Assembly: GCA_018901125.1 (NCBI GenBank)
Contig: JAHIFE010000189.1
Location: forward strand, 1 to 64,000
Source: Pseudomonadota bacterium
GTDB lineage: Bacteria > Desulfobacterota > Desulfobacteria > Desulfobacterales > RPRI01
DNA: 64,000 nt
Direction of reading: 5' to 3'
The position numbers were made by a program, and so were the translations under genes. Each line of letters opens with the position of its first letter. Position 1 is the first letter of the stretch. Shown here piece by piece: positions 47,901 through 58,104 of this stretch. The notes beneath the pieces were generated by a model. The model was given only the letters and a program-made list of their open reading frames with translations. It ran no database searches and was not told the origin of the DNA.

Positions 47901-49187
47901 TTGAAACGTGAAAACTCAAACAGACTTTTTGAAACGGCAAAAAAAATAATTCCCGGTGGTGTTAACAGTCCGGTTCGTGCGTGCAAATCCGTTGACTCGG
48001 AACCGGTATTTATCAATCGGGCCGAGGGATGCAGGATTTTTGATGAGGATGGGAACGAATATATAGATTATATAGGTTCTTGGGGGCCTATGATTCTTGG
48101 CCACAGGCATCCTGCTGTTGTTGAAGCTATAAATTCGGCTCTAAAAAACGGAACCAGTTTCGGAGCGCCTACCGGTCTTGAAATTAAACTTGCAGAAATG
48201 ATTATAGAAGCTGTGCCTTCTATTGAAATGGTCCGTATGGTAAATTCAGGAACGGAAGCCACCATGAGCGCAATTCGCCTTGCAAGGGGTTTTACCGGAA
48301 GAGATATGATCATCAAGTTCGACGGCTGTTACCACGGACATTCCGATGCCCTGCTCGTTGAAGCCGGATCGGGTGTTGCCACTCTTGGGATTCCGGGAAG
48401 TCCCGGAGTACCGAAGTCTTTTGTTTCAGGGACATTGTCACTTCCTTTCAATAATATTAAAAGCGTTGAAGAAGCAATGGAAAAACACGGCTCAAAAATT
48501 GCCTGTATAATAGTAGAACCTGTTGCCGGCAATATGGGGCTTGTGCTGCCTGGCGATGGATTTTTACAGGCTTTGCGGAGCCTTACTGAAAAATATAGCG
48601 CTCTTCTCATATTTGATGAAGTAATGACCGGCTTTCGTGTTGCTTACGGCGGAGCACAATCTGTGTATGGGATCGTGCCTGATTTGACATGTCTGGGAAA
48701 AATTATCGGAGGAGGTCTTCCTGTTGGGGCATATGGCGGAAAGCTTGAGATTATGGAACATATTGCTCCTCAAGGGCCGGTCTATCAGGCCGGCACGTTG
48801 TCGGGCAATCCTCTTGCTATGGCTGCCGGAATAGCAACTTTAACCGAGCTTAAAAAACCTGGCTTTTATGATTCTTTAAACAGCATATCTGAAAAGCTTG
48901 CCAAAGGTCTTTTTGATGCTGCAAAAAAGGCAGGTATAAATGTGTCAGTAGCAAGATCCGGTTCTATGCTTGGCATGTTTTTTACGGGAAAAAAGGTTGT
49001 TGATATTGAGAGCGCAAAAAAAAGTGATCTTAAGATGTTTGCGGCTTATTACAGAAATATGCTTAATAACGGAATTTATCTTGCCCCTTCTCAGTTTGAG
49101 GCCCTGTTTGTTTCCTCTGCTCACAGTGCAGAAGATATAGATCAGACCGTTTATGCGGCAGGCAAGGTAATGTCGGAATTGAATTGA
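47901..49187 (+). CDS. hemL: glutamate-1-semialdehyde 2,1-aminomutase
   Basis: [50 protein letters not shown]. Confidence 0.96.
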   Translation: MKRENSNRLFETAKKIIPGGVNSPVRACKSVDSEPVFINRAEGCRIFDEDGNEYIDYIGSWGPMILGHRHPAVVEAINSALKNGTSFGAPTGLEIKLAEMIIEAVPSIEMVRMVNSGTEATMSAIRLARGFTGRDMIIKFDGCYHGHSDALLVEAGSGVATLGIPGSPGVPKSFVSGTLSLPFNNIKSVEEAMEKHGSKIACIIVEPVAGNMGLVLPGDGFLQALRSLTEKYSALLIFDEVMTGFRVAYGGAQSVYGIVPDLTCLGKIIGGGLPVGAYGGKLEIMEHIAPQGPVYQAGTLSGNPLAMAAGIATLTELKKPGFYDSLNSISEKLAKGLFDAAKKAGINVSVARSGSMLGMFFTGKKVVDIESAKKSDLKMFAAYYRNMLNNGIYLAPSQFEALFVSSAHSAEDIDQTVYAAGKVMSELN

Positions 49188-49278
49188 AAATAATAAAAGT
49201 TAAGCCAAGAGAAACTGTGTAAGTATGCTTTAAACTTAACTTCTTGAAGTGCCATAAATACTAAAAGGATTGTCGGCC

Positions 49279-50199
49279 ATGGGAAATAACATAAAAACTG
49301 TTGTGTTGCTTGCCGTATTGACAGCATTTATTGTCTGGGTTGGTCAGATCTTGGGCGGCACCACTGGGATGGTTATCGCACTTATTCTTGCAGCAGCAAT
49401 GAATTTTTTCAGCTACTGGTTTTCAGATAAAATTGTATTAAGGATGTATAAAGCAAAAGAGGTTTCTTCAAACGAAGTGCCGCTTGTATATGAAATAGTA
49501 AAAAAACTTACGGTTCGTGCCGGGCTGCCGATGCCAAAGGTTTTTTTAATACCTGAAGAGTCGCCAAATGCTTTTGCCACAGGAAGAGATCCTGAACACG
49601 CCGTTGTTGCTGTGACAGTAGGTCTTGTTCATCTAATGAATAAAGAAGAGCTTGAAGGTGTTATTGCTCATGAACTTGCACACATAAAAAACCGCGATAT
49701 CCTGATAAGCTCTATTGCTGCAACACTTGCAGGCGCTGTTATGATGCTTGCCAATATGGCGCGGTTTGCAGCTTTTTTCGGTGGCCGAAGAAGTGATGAC
49801 AGTAACAACGGAGGCGGTATTATCGGGCTGATACTTATGTCGGTTATAGCTCCTGTTGCAGCCATGATTATACAGATGGCCATATCGCGATCCAGAGAAT
49901 TTTTAGCAGATTCCACAGGGGCAGGTTTTGCCGGTAATTCAAAAGGACTTTCGGAAGCTCTTGCAAAACTTGGGTCATATTCAAAAAATCTTCCCATGAC
50001 TGCAAATCCCTCAACGGCTCATATGTTTATTGTAAATCCGCTGTCCGGAAAAAGCCTCATTTATCTTTTTTCAACTCACCCCCCACTTGAAGAAAGAATT
50101 CAACGCCTTGGCGGAATCAGCCCCCAAAAAACCAGCAACGGTTCAATGCCTGATAAGGGAGAAGAAGAAGCTAAAGCTTTCTGGAAAAATCTTTCTTAG
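49279..50199 (+). CDS. htpX: protease HtpX
   Basis: MGNNIKTVVLLAVLTAF; VIAHELAHIKNRD; SREFLADSTGA. Confidence 0.94.
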   Translation: MGNNIKTVVLLAVLTAFIVWVGQILGGTTGMVIALILAAAMNFFSYWFSDKIVLRMYKAKEVSSNEVPLVYEIVKKLTVRAGLPMPKVFLIPEESPNAFATGRDPEHAVVAVTVGLVHLMNKEELEGVIAHELAHIKNRDILISSIAATLAGAVMMLANMARFAAFFGGRRSDDSNNGGGIIGLILMSVIAPVAAMIIQMAISRSREFLADSTGAGFAGNSKGLSEALAKLGSYSKNLPMTANPSTAHMFIVNPLSGKSLIYLFSTHPPLEERIQRLGGISPQKTSNGSMPDKGEEEAKAFWKNLS

Positions 50200-50841
50200 G
50201 TTAAATAAACATGTGGCTTATTCTGATGATTTCTTTATAATGGAAATACAACCTTAAAAAATATTTTGGAGTGCTCAATTATTATCTTGACAGTAAATTT
50301 ATGATGCTTTAGAGATTCAAAAAAATATAGTTGTGATTATTAATAGTTTCAGTTAGTTTATACAAAGGTGAGTTTTTAAATTACCGGGTGCAATTTTTTT
50401 GCAAATGTAGCTATTCTGATAGTCTGGAGTTTATGGAATGCAGCAATATACATGCTTAATAATAAGAAGTAATGAATCGGGGAAACGTGTTACAATTCCG
50501 TCTGCTGCTTCTTTGCCCTCATGTGACAAGCAATCCGAAACAAACGATACGGATGAACCTCCGTTATTGATTCCATCTTCTGATATCTCTATCAGGCTAA
50601 AGCCGTTTTTAAAAACCCATTTATCCTCTGTCGATAAGACTAAGTACCTGCCGATATTTTTTCCTTCACAAAAGCATTTGTCCTATGAAAGAAATATTTT
50701 GATGTTTTCACCACCTATTTAAAGAAAGATATTTTTTGGTTTAACCGGCCATTTTTAAAGATAGAATCTTATTTAAGACATTTTAAGCACAAATATAAAA
50801 ATCAACGTTAAAAAAAATTACAAAAAAAAGGAGTAAACAAA

Positions 50842-52179
50842 ATGCAAAAAAACGCGCGTTCTATAAGACGTGGCGGAATTCCCAGAAAAGCCATGAAAAT
50901 TCCTGACTATTCGGCAATTCAATCAGAAAACAATCTAACCGAGCACAATGAACTTGATGAACCTCCGTCGCTGTCTCTTGCTTCAGATGGTTTTCTAAAT
51001 CACGTTCAATCAGGAGAATTGCTTCCCGTTCGTCCGGTTAAACGCCCTCCCTCACGCATTTTAAGAAAACAGTTTATTTTTCGTGCAACCCCTGCCGAAT
51101 GGAACGACTGGCAGTGGCAACTTAGAAATCGCATCCAGAATTATGATACTCTTTCAACAATCTTAACGCTTTCTGAAGAAGAGACAGATGCCGTTAAAAC
51201 AAACGGTGATAATTTGCCTCTTTCCATTACTCCTTATTATGCAAGTCTTCTTGATAAGAACAATCCCATGCACCCGCTGCGACGTGCCGTTGTTCCTGTC
51301 AGAGCTGAACTTTGCAGGTCTTTCGGAGAAGCCGAAGACCCTCTTGGAGAAGATGCCGACAGTCCTGTTCCGGGTCTTGTGCATCGTTATCCTGACCGTG
51401 TATTGTTTTTAGTAACCGATTTTTGTTCTACCAACTGCCGCTACTGTACAAGATCAAGAATGGTAGGCCGGTCGTCGGCATCTCATGGCGGTGTGGCAAA
51501 CTGGGAAAAGGCGCTTGCTTATATTGAAGCGAACACAGGCATAAGAGATGTGTTGATTTCCGGCGGTGATCCGCTTACCCTTGGCGATGATGCTCTGGAA
51601 TGGCTTCTTTCACGTCTTTGCCGTATTTCGCATCTTGATATTGTTCGCATTGGAACAAAGGTACCTGTGGTTCTGCCTCAGCGTATCACTTCCAAATTAG
51701 TCAGAATGCTGAAGCGATATCACCCCTTGTGGATAAATATCCATTTCATGCACCCTGAGGAGGTTACGCCTGAAACCAGTACTGCCTGCACAAGGCTTGC
51801 CGATGCCGGAATACCTCTTGGAAGCCAGACTGTTCTTCTTAAAGGTATTAATGATGATGTGGATACAATGAAAGAACTTTACCACAGGCTTCTAAAAATC
51901 AGGGTGCGCCCCTATTATCTGTATCAGTGCGATCCTATTCTCGGCTCCGCGCACTTCAGGACGTCTGTTGAAAAAGGACTTGAAATCATAAAAGGCCTCA
52001 GAGGACACACATCCGGTCTGGCCGTACCTAATTTTGTTATTGACGCTCCCGGCGGCGGTGGTAAAATCCCCCTTCTGCCCGAATATGTTTTAGGGCGCTA
52101 CGGAGACGAAATTCTTCTGAAAAATTATGAAGATCTTATCTTCCGGTATCCTGACTCATCACTAAAAAGACGTTTTTAA
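50842..52179 (+). CDS. kamA: KamA-family lysine 2,3-aminomutase-like radical SAM protein
   Basis: VTDFCSTNCRYCTRSRMVG; ISGGDPLTLGDDALEWLL; NFVIDAPGGGGKIPLLPEYV. Confidence 0.9.
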   Translation: MQKNARSIRRGGIPRKAMKIPDYSAIQSENNLTEHNELDEPPSLSLASDGFLNHVQSGELLPVRPVKRPPSRILRKQFIFRATPAEWNDWQWQLRNRIQNYDTLSTILTLSEEETDAVKTNGDNLPLSITPYYASLLDKNNPMHPLRRAVVPVRAELCRSFGEAEDPLGEDADSPVPGLVHRYPDRVLFLVTDFCSTNCRYCTRSRMVGRSSASHGGVANWEKALAYIEANTGIRDVLISGGDPLTLGDDALEWLLSRLCRISHLDIVRIGTKVPVVLPQRITSKLVRMLKRYHPLWINIHFMHPEEVTPETSTACTRLADAGIPLGSQTVLLKGINDDVDTMKELYHRLLKIRVRPYYLYQCDPILGSAHFRTSVEKGLEIIKGLRGHTSGLAVPNFVIDAPGGGGKIPLLPEYVLGRYGDEILLKNYEDLIFRYPDSSLKRRF

Positions 52180-52193
52180 AAAGAAGAGGATTA

Positions 52194-53201
52194 ATGGTTG
52201 TCGGAATTACATACGATCTGCGCAATGAATATATTGCCATGGGTTTCAGCGAGGAAGAAGCTGCCGAGTTCGACAGCGAAGAAACCATAGATGCCATCGA
52301 AAAAGCCCTATCCGATCTTGGTTATAAAACAGAAAGGATAGGGCATATTAAAAATCTTGTTAAATATCTTTGTGAAGGCAGACGGTGGGATATTGTATTT
52401 AATATTGCCGAAGGCTGTTTTGGAGCAGGAAGAGAAGCACAGATTCCGGCAATTCTGGACGCCTATAAAATTGCTTACACATTTTCCGATCCCTTAGTCT
52501 TAAGCCTTACCCTTAACAAGGCTGTTACAAAACTTATTGTACAAAATCTGGGAATAGCGACTCCTGCTTTTGCCCTTGTGGAAAAATTATCGGATATCGA
52601 CTCCATTTCTCTTCCTTTTCCCCTGTTTGTCAAACCTGTTGCGGAAGGAACCGGCAAAGGAATAAGCGCTGCTTCAAAAACAACTAATAAAGAGGATCTA
52701 TATAAAGTATGTCTTGATCTTCTTGAAAGGTTTAAACAACCGGCTTTGGTTGAAACGCACCTTCCGGGACGCGAATTTACCGTTGGAATTATCGGCACGG
52801 GGGAAAAAGCCAGAGTTGCCGGAGTTATAGAAGTTCTTCTTAATGAGCAAGCTGAAGGAGATTCCTATTCCTATATCAACAAGAAAAAATATGAAGAGCT
52901 TGTTTCTTATCGTCTGGCAGATGATAAAATGGCCCGTGATGCGGCAAAAGTAGCTCTTGACGCCTGGATAGGGCTCAAATGCCTTGATGCCGGAAGAATA
53001 GATATAAGATCGGATGTAAACGGGCGCCCCAATTTCATAGAGGTTAACCCTCTTGCGGGACTGCATCCCATACATTCCGATCTTCCGATCCTGTGCAGAT
53101 TGTCCGGTATCAGTTATAAAGAACTTATTGATGAAATAATGAAATCCGCGTTAAGCAGGTATCCAGCTTTAATACAGTCAAATCAGGATAATATCTTATG
53201 A
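52194..53201 (+). CDS. D-Ala-D-Ala ligase-like ATP-grasp protein 1
   Basis: PLFVKPVAEGTGKGIS; AGRIDIRSDVNGRPNFIEVNPLAGLHP. Confidence 0.85.
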   Translation: MVVGITYDLRNEYIAMGFSEEEAAEFDSEETIDAIEKALSDLGYKTERIGHIKNLVKYLCEGRRWDIVFNIAEGCFGAGREAQIPAILDAYKIAYTFSDPLVLSLTLNKAVTKLIVQNLGIATPAFALVEKLSDIDSISLPFPLFVKPVAEGTGKGISAASKTTNKEDLYKVCLDLLERFKQPALVETHLPGREFTVGIIGTGEKARVAGVIEVLLNEQAEGDSYSYINKKKYEELVSYRLADDKMARDAAKVALDAWIGLKCLDAGRIDIRSDVNGRPNFIEVNPLAGLHPIHSDLPILCRLSGISYKELIDEIMKSALSRYPALIQSNQDNIL

Positions 53202-54178
53202 AAAAAACAGTCGGCATCTTACATGCCGACATTTCGGATAAAGCGGATGAAGATGAAAAGGATGCTCTCATACAGCTGGAAGCTGTTTCAAAAGCGCTGA
53301 CACAGCTTGGCTTTGATCCTGTTTCCGTCAAATTTGATTTGAATCTGGAAGCTGTCGGCATCCGCCTTCAAAAGCTTAACCCCGCCTTTGTATTCAATCT
53401 TGTAGAATCCGTAAATGGCTGTGGGAGCCTGATACATCTTGCTCCTTCATTTCTTGATTATCTTAAGATTGTCTACACAGGATCTAAAACACAAGCCATG
53501 TTTTTAACTTCAAACAAGCTTTTAGGCAAAGATTATCTTGCAGCAAATGACATAAATACTTCCAAAGCCTATTGCCTTTCTACTTTAAAAAAAGAAACCT
53601 CTGTTAACGGTCGGTTTATAATAAAGTCCGTCTGGGAACATGCATCAATAGGAATGAGCCAGGATTCGGTTGTTTATGTAAAAAGTGCTTCCGAACTAAT
53701 TGCAAAGCTTGAAAGATTCAAAAGCAGTATGAGCGGGGATTTTTTTTGCGAAGAATATATAGACGGGCGTGAATTTAATATTGCATTACTTTCCGGCCCG
53801 GAGGGGGTTGAAGTACTTCCGCCTGCAGAAATTCTTTTTACTGACTATCCTTCCGACAAACTTAAAATAGTTGATTACAGCGCAAAATGGAAGACTGATT
53901 CATTTGAATATCTTAATACAAACAGAACTTTTAATTTTACATCTGATGACAGTTATTTAATTGAATCTCTTAAAATAATTTCTAAAGAGTGCTGGGACTT
54001 ATTTGGCCTTAAAGGATATGCCAGGGTTGATTTCAGAATCGACGAATCCGGAAGACCATGGGTTCTTGAAATAAACGCAAATCCCTGCATCTCACCTGAC
54101 AGCGGATTTGCTGCCGCATCTAAAATGATCGGACTCGCTTTTCCTGAGATTATCAAAAGAATAATTGAAGATATTTGA
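53198..54178 (+). CDS. D-Ala-D-Ala ligase-like ATP-grasp protein 2
   Basis: FIIKSVWEHASIGMSQDSVV; YARVDFRIDESGRPWVLEINANPCISPDSGF; 4-bp overlap with the preceding gene. Confidence 0.85.
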   Translation: MKKTVGILHADISDKADEDEKDALIQLEAVSKALTQLGFDPVSVKFDLNLEAVGIRLQKLNPAFVFNLVESVNGCGSLIHLAPSFLDYLKIVYTGSKTQAMFLTSNKLLGKDYLAANDINTSKAYCLSTLKKETSVNGRFIIKSVWEHASIGMSQDSVVYVKSASELIAKLERFKSSMSGDFFCEEYIDGREFNIALLSGPEGVEVLPPAEILFTDYPSDKLKIVDYSAKWKTDSFEYLNTNRTFNFTSDDSYLIESLKIISKECWDLFGLKGYARVDFRIDESGRPWVLEINANPCISPDSGFAAASKMIGLAFPEIIKRIIEDI

Positions 54179-54204
54179 TTATTTAGTTACATGGAGACCA
54201 TGAT

Positions 54205-54720
54205 TTGGCAAGCACAGGAAAAAAAATTGACTCCATTAATAATTTAACTTTTCGCGAAATCCCCTTAGAAGATGACCCCGAAAAAATTGGGGCAATAGTC
54301 AGAAAAACGGAGTTTTTCTCGGAAAGTGAGATTGAAATTGCAATAGAGCTTGTAAAGGAAAGACTTTTAAAAGATATTCAAAGCGGATATTATTTTTTAT
54401 TTGCAGAAAGCAGTGAAAAGCTTATAGGTTATACCTGCTTTGGCCCCATTCCAGGCACCCAGTCAAGTTATGACCTTTACTGGATCGTTATCGATAACAG
54501 CTTTCAGGGGCATGGAATAGGCAAGCTTCTTAACACAATGACCGAAGATATAATCAGAGAAATGGGCGGGTCAAGGATTTATGCCGAAACATCCTCAAGG
54601 CCCCAATATGAACCAACCCGTGCTTTTTATCGTAACGCCGGATATAACGAGGCTGCATATCTGGAGGATTTTTACGCTCCTTCCGATGGAAAAATGATTT
54701 TTGTTAAAAGGATTATTTAA
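54205..54720 (+). CDS. GNAT-family acetyltransferase
   Basis: VIDNSFQGHGIGKLLNTMTEDI acetyl-CoA motif; RAFYRNAGYNEAAYLEDFY. Confidence 0.88.
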   Translation: MASTGKKIDSINNLTFREIPLEDDPEKIGAIVRKTEFFSESEIEIAIELVKERLLKDIQSGYYFLFAESSEKLIGYTCFGPIPGTQSSYDLYWIVIDNSFQGHGIGKLLNTMTEDIIREMGGSRIYAETSSRPQYEPTRAFYRNAGYNEAAYLEDFYAPSDGKMIFVKRII

Positions 54721-56170
54721 ATTGCTTGATTTAAACAAAAACAGAATTCCCGAAAATATAAAAAAAATACATTTAATCGCTGTGTGCGGAACCGGAATGG
54801 GAGCACTTGCCTGCATGCTTAAGGACATGGGCTATGAGGTAACCGGATCTGACGAGAAGATATATCCTCCTATGAGCGATTTTCTTGCAGCAAAAGGCAT
54901 TGCTCTTATGCAAGGTTTCAGTGCCGATAATCTTTCTTGCTGCCCTGACCTTGTTGTTGTGGGAAATGCGGTAAGAAGAGATAATCCCGAAGCAGTAAAG
55001 ATGGCCGAACTGGGTTCTTGTTTCTGTTCCATGCCCCAGGCTCTGAACCGGTTTGCAGCAGATGACAAAAGCAGTCTTATTGTTACCGGAACTCATGGAA
55101 AAACAACAACAACTTCCATACTGGCATGGATACTTTACAAAGCCGGTCTTGATCCATCCTTTATGATAGGAGGCATCACAAAAAACTTTAACAGCAATTA
55201 CAGGATCGGGAAAGGAAAGTATTTTGTTGTCGAAGGTGATGAATATGATACCGCTTTTTTCGATAAAGGGCCGAAGTTTCTTCATTTTGATCCGTTAATA
55301 GCAATTCTTACAAGCATTGAATTCGACCATGCGGATATATTCAGAGATCTTGACCATGTGAAAGAAACATTTTCCAGGATGATAGAAAAAATATCTCCCA
55401 AGAGCAGTCTTATAGTATTTGACGGGGATACAAATATCAAATCTCTTATCAGCAAAAGCAGTTGTAAAATAGAAAAGTATGGAAAAAACAGCGGCTCCGA
55501 ATGGAAGCTTGGTTCTTTTCGGGTTGAACCGCCCTGGACGTTTTTTGAAGTGATGAAAAAGGGAAAGGCTTTTGGTTCATTTAAAACAAAACAAGTAGGC
55601 GAGCATAATTTACTGAATGCCCTTTCGGTTGTTGCTGCTGCAGATAATCTCAAGGTTCCGGTTGATACAATACATGAGGCACTTGAAACATTTGAGGGAG
55701 TAAAAAGAAGGCAGGAAATACGCGGCGAAAGAAAAGGCATTACCGTAATGGATGATTTTGCTCATCATCCCACCGCTGTGAAAGAAACAATAAAAGCTGT
55801 AAGGCCCTTTTACCCTGATGGGCGGATAATCGCAGTTTTTGAGCCAAGAACAAATTCAAGTATGCGAAATATTTTTCAGGATGTATATCCCCTCTCATTT
55901 GACAAGGCTGATATCATTTGCATAAGCAAGCCGCCTCTTCTTGAAAAAATACCTCCCGATGAAAGATTTTCTTCTGAAAAACTGGTAGAGGATCTTAAGG
56001 TAATGGAAAAAGACGCTTATTTTTTCAGCAACACACAATCCATAATTGAGTTTCTTGTCAAAGCAGCCAAATCAGGTGATCTTATCCTTATAATGTCAAA
56101 CGGAGGTTTTGAGAATATTCACGAAAGGCTTCTTGCCGCTTTAGGAGCTGGCTGCGGTATAGTATCGTAA
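54701..56170 (+). CDS. mpl: Mur-ligase family protein (Mpl-like)
   Basis: HLIAVCGTGMGALACMLKDMGYEVTGSD; VTGTHGKTTTTSILAWIL; MDDFAHHPTAVKETI. Confidence 0.87.
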   Translation: MLKGLFKLLDLNKNRIPENIKKIHLIAVCGTGMGALACMLKDMGYEVTGSDEKIYPPMSDFLAAKGIALMQGFSADNLSCCPDLVVVGNAVRRDNPEAVKMAELGSCFCSMPQALNRFAADDKSSLIVTGTHGKTTTTSILAWILYKAGLDPSFMIGGITKNFNSNYRIGKGKYFVVEGDEYDTAFFDKGPKFLHFDPLIAILTSIEFDHADIFRDLDHVKETFSRMIEKISPKSSLIVFDGDTNIKSLISKSSCKIEKYGKNSGSEWKLGSFRVEPPWTFFEVMKKGKAFGSFKTKQVGEHNLLNALSVVAAADNLKVPVDTIHEALETFEGVKRRQEIRGERKGITVMDDFAHHPTAVKETIKAVRPFYPDGRIIAVFEPRTNSSMRNIFQDVYPLSFDKADIICISKPPLLEKIPPDERFSSEKLVEDLKVMEKDAYFFSNTQSIIEFLVKAAKSGDLILIMSNGGFENIHERLLAALGAGCGIVS

Positions 56171-56190
56171 TAAACCGTTGCTTGATTGTC

Positions 56191-57501
56191 TTATCGTTTG
56201 TCTTTCTTCAGTTTATATTTAATGTCCTGCTTGACTAATGTCTCGAGAGAGGCATCAAGATAGGCTTTTTGACAATCCACCGTATCTATATTCCCATCCC
56301 GCAAAAACTTCATATACCTGCATCCTCCGAAACAAAGAGGCAGATACTCACACCCGGTGCAGTTCTCATTTTTCCAGATACCAAGATTATAAACTGAGAC
56401 ATAATCTCTTGCTCCCGTCAGAAGATCTCCTACCTCATAGCCCTTCTTGCCGATAAAGCCCGGACATTTGTATATAACGCCGTTGAAATTAACCACATAG
56501 GAGTCGGCAGACTCTACCATGCAGGTCATAGGCATCAGTTTTTGTGTATTGTATCCTCTTTTCAAAATCTCTTCCCGCAAGTACGCGGCAATGCCCGACA
56601 GCCAAGGCTCATTGATGGATGCGCAGCCGCCCATAGAGTCGGGAGGAGCAAATTCACCTTCAGGCTGTTTTGTCACGGGGTCGAACTTCACTGTGGCAAT
56701 CTTATCCGTAGTGAGCCCTTCTGTTGTGAGATAATTGAGGAGCAATGGGAATTTTTCATAGTTGTTCCTTGTATAATTTCCTCCTATGCCTATTTTTGCA
56801 ATATCACAGGTTTCCTTGATGTTTTTGATGAGGGTATCAAAGCTGCCGGCGCCCGATTTAAAAGGACGGGATTGATTATGTGTCTCGGCCGGGCCGTCCA
56901 AACATATCTTCACCCCTTGAAGCCCGAACGCAATCAGCTCCTCTGCTGTCTTTTTTGTAAAAAGAGAACCGTTGGAAACAAGAGTAAAACCGTATGAGGC
57001 GCCCCTGCTTTCGGTGAATGCTTTAAGGGAACGGGAAATATATTTAATGAGTCCTATGCTCAAAAGAGGCTCTCCTCCGTAAAAATCTATGAGGAGAGAT
57101 TTTTTATGGAGTGGAAAATTATTTTTGATGAAATCTACGAGCTGATCCGCAGTTTCGTCCGACATGTAAAGTTTCCCCTTCATGCCCCCTTCGTAACAGT
57201 ATGTGCAGGCGAAGTTGCAGTCCAGATTGAGAACAACCATGATATTCAACCCGGTTTTTTTTGCATTAATTTCATCAAAAAAACCAAGCGCCGCAAGTTT
57301 TTCCTCATCGCTATCATGAACTATCATGCCGAGTTTTGATAGCAGGGCCTCATCGGAAGAGGATAGCGCCTCGTTATTTTCTATTGCATGATAGGTCTTT
57401 TTTTTAAGAAGTATCTTTGACATCTTCAGTGTGGAAAAAAGAAGAAGATGATCGGGGCTTTCTTCGTAAGGATATGCCTTAAGATAGTTGGAAAGCTGCA
57501 T
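56191..57501 (-). CDS. radical SAM/SPASM peptide maturase
   Basis: NLDCNFACTYCYEGG (CxxxCxxC); FYGGEPLLS; SPASM-type C-terminal Cys cluster CTGCEYLPLCFGGCRYMKF...DCQKAYLD. Confidence 0.88.
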   Translation of the reverse strand: MQLSNYLKAYPYEESPDHLLLFSTLKMSKILLKKKTYHAIENNEALSSSDEALLSKLGMIVHDSDEEKLAALGFFDEINAKKTGLNIMVVLNLDCNFACTYCYEGGMKGKLYMSDETADQLVDFIKNNFPLHKKSLLIDFYGGEPLLSIGLIKYISRSLKAFTESRGASYGFTLVSNGSLFTKKTAEELIAFGLQGVKICLDGPAETHNQSRPFKSGAGSFDTLIKNIKETCDIAKIGIGGNYTRNNYEKFPLLLNYLTTEGLTTDKIATVKFDPVTKQPEGEFAPPDSMGGCASINEPWLSGIAAYLREEILKRGYNTQKLMPMTCMVESADSYVVNFNGVIYKCPGFIGKKGYEVGDLLTGARDYVSVYNLGIWKNENCTGCEYLPLCFGGCRYMKFLRDGNIDTVDCQKAYLDASLETLVKQDIKYKLKKDKR

Positions 57502-57518
57502 AATATTTACATATGGTT

Positions 57519-57545
57519 TTAAAAAAGGGGAGTCGTGCTCCCCTT
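57519..57545 (-). terminator. terminator/attenuator hairpin between precursor peptide and radical SAM gene
   Basis: On the minus strand: AAGGGGAG-CACGA-CTCCCCTT followed by TTTT; arms 57538-57545 and 57525-57532. Confidence 0.7.
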
Positions 57546-57559
57546 CCGGTTCAGATTAT

Positions 57560-57682
57560 TCATCTATAAGGAGTTAGTGGACCCCAGCAACACATACCAT
57601 AGGCGTCTGCCATATCATTTGTATCAATGCCTTCATCAAGTACTGTGATTTCTTCTTTACTTTCTTTTTTTTCTTCTACCAT
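57560..57682 (-). CDS. candidate RiPP precursor peptide (40 aa), not in the supplied ORF track
   Basis: ATG at 57682 with AAGGAGGGGGG upstream: MVEEKKESKEEITVLDEGIDTNDMADAYGMCCWGPLTPYR*. Acidic/lysine leader, compact CCWGP tail, directly upstream of the maturase. Confidence 0.78.
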   Translation of the reverse strand: MVEEKKESKEEITVLDEGIDTNDMADAYGMCCWGPLTPYR

Positions 57683-58104
57683 ACCGTGCCCCCCTCCTTT
57701 TTTGGTTGCTGTTTAAGTTACTTGTTAGTCTTTTTCTATTTGTAACCTTTACTAACACAGCGAGCAAAAAACATACCATGCATTCCGAAAATGAGCAGTT
57801 ATGGTTTAATGATTTAATGATGTATTATACAATATACTGAATTGATAATAAATATAAAATATTCAATTATTAGTTTTATTAGGTATACAGTAACACTTAT
57901 CAATTAAAATAATTGCGATACATCACATAACGTCAAAAATATACCATTTTTTGTCAATCTTTTGACAAATTTTGTATAAATCGACTATCCCTGTTCAAAC
58001 TGTTTTAAAAAAATACATACCTTAGTTTGCCAAAATCCGGGCGTCGAAGTTGGAGGCTACATTGGTAATGATGTTTAATAGTGAAAAACAGATACACAAC
58101 AATA

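Noticed and set aside
57700-57745. CTAACAA half-site on the minus strand upstream of the RiPP precursor (possible Pho box)
   Set aside because: Only one good half-site; the second repeat at the 11-bp spacing matches about 4/7, not enough to call.
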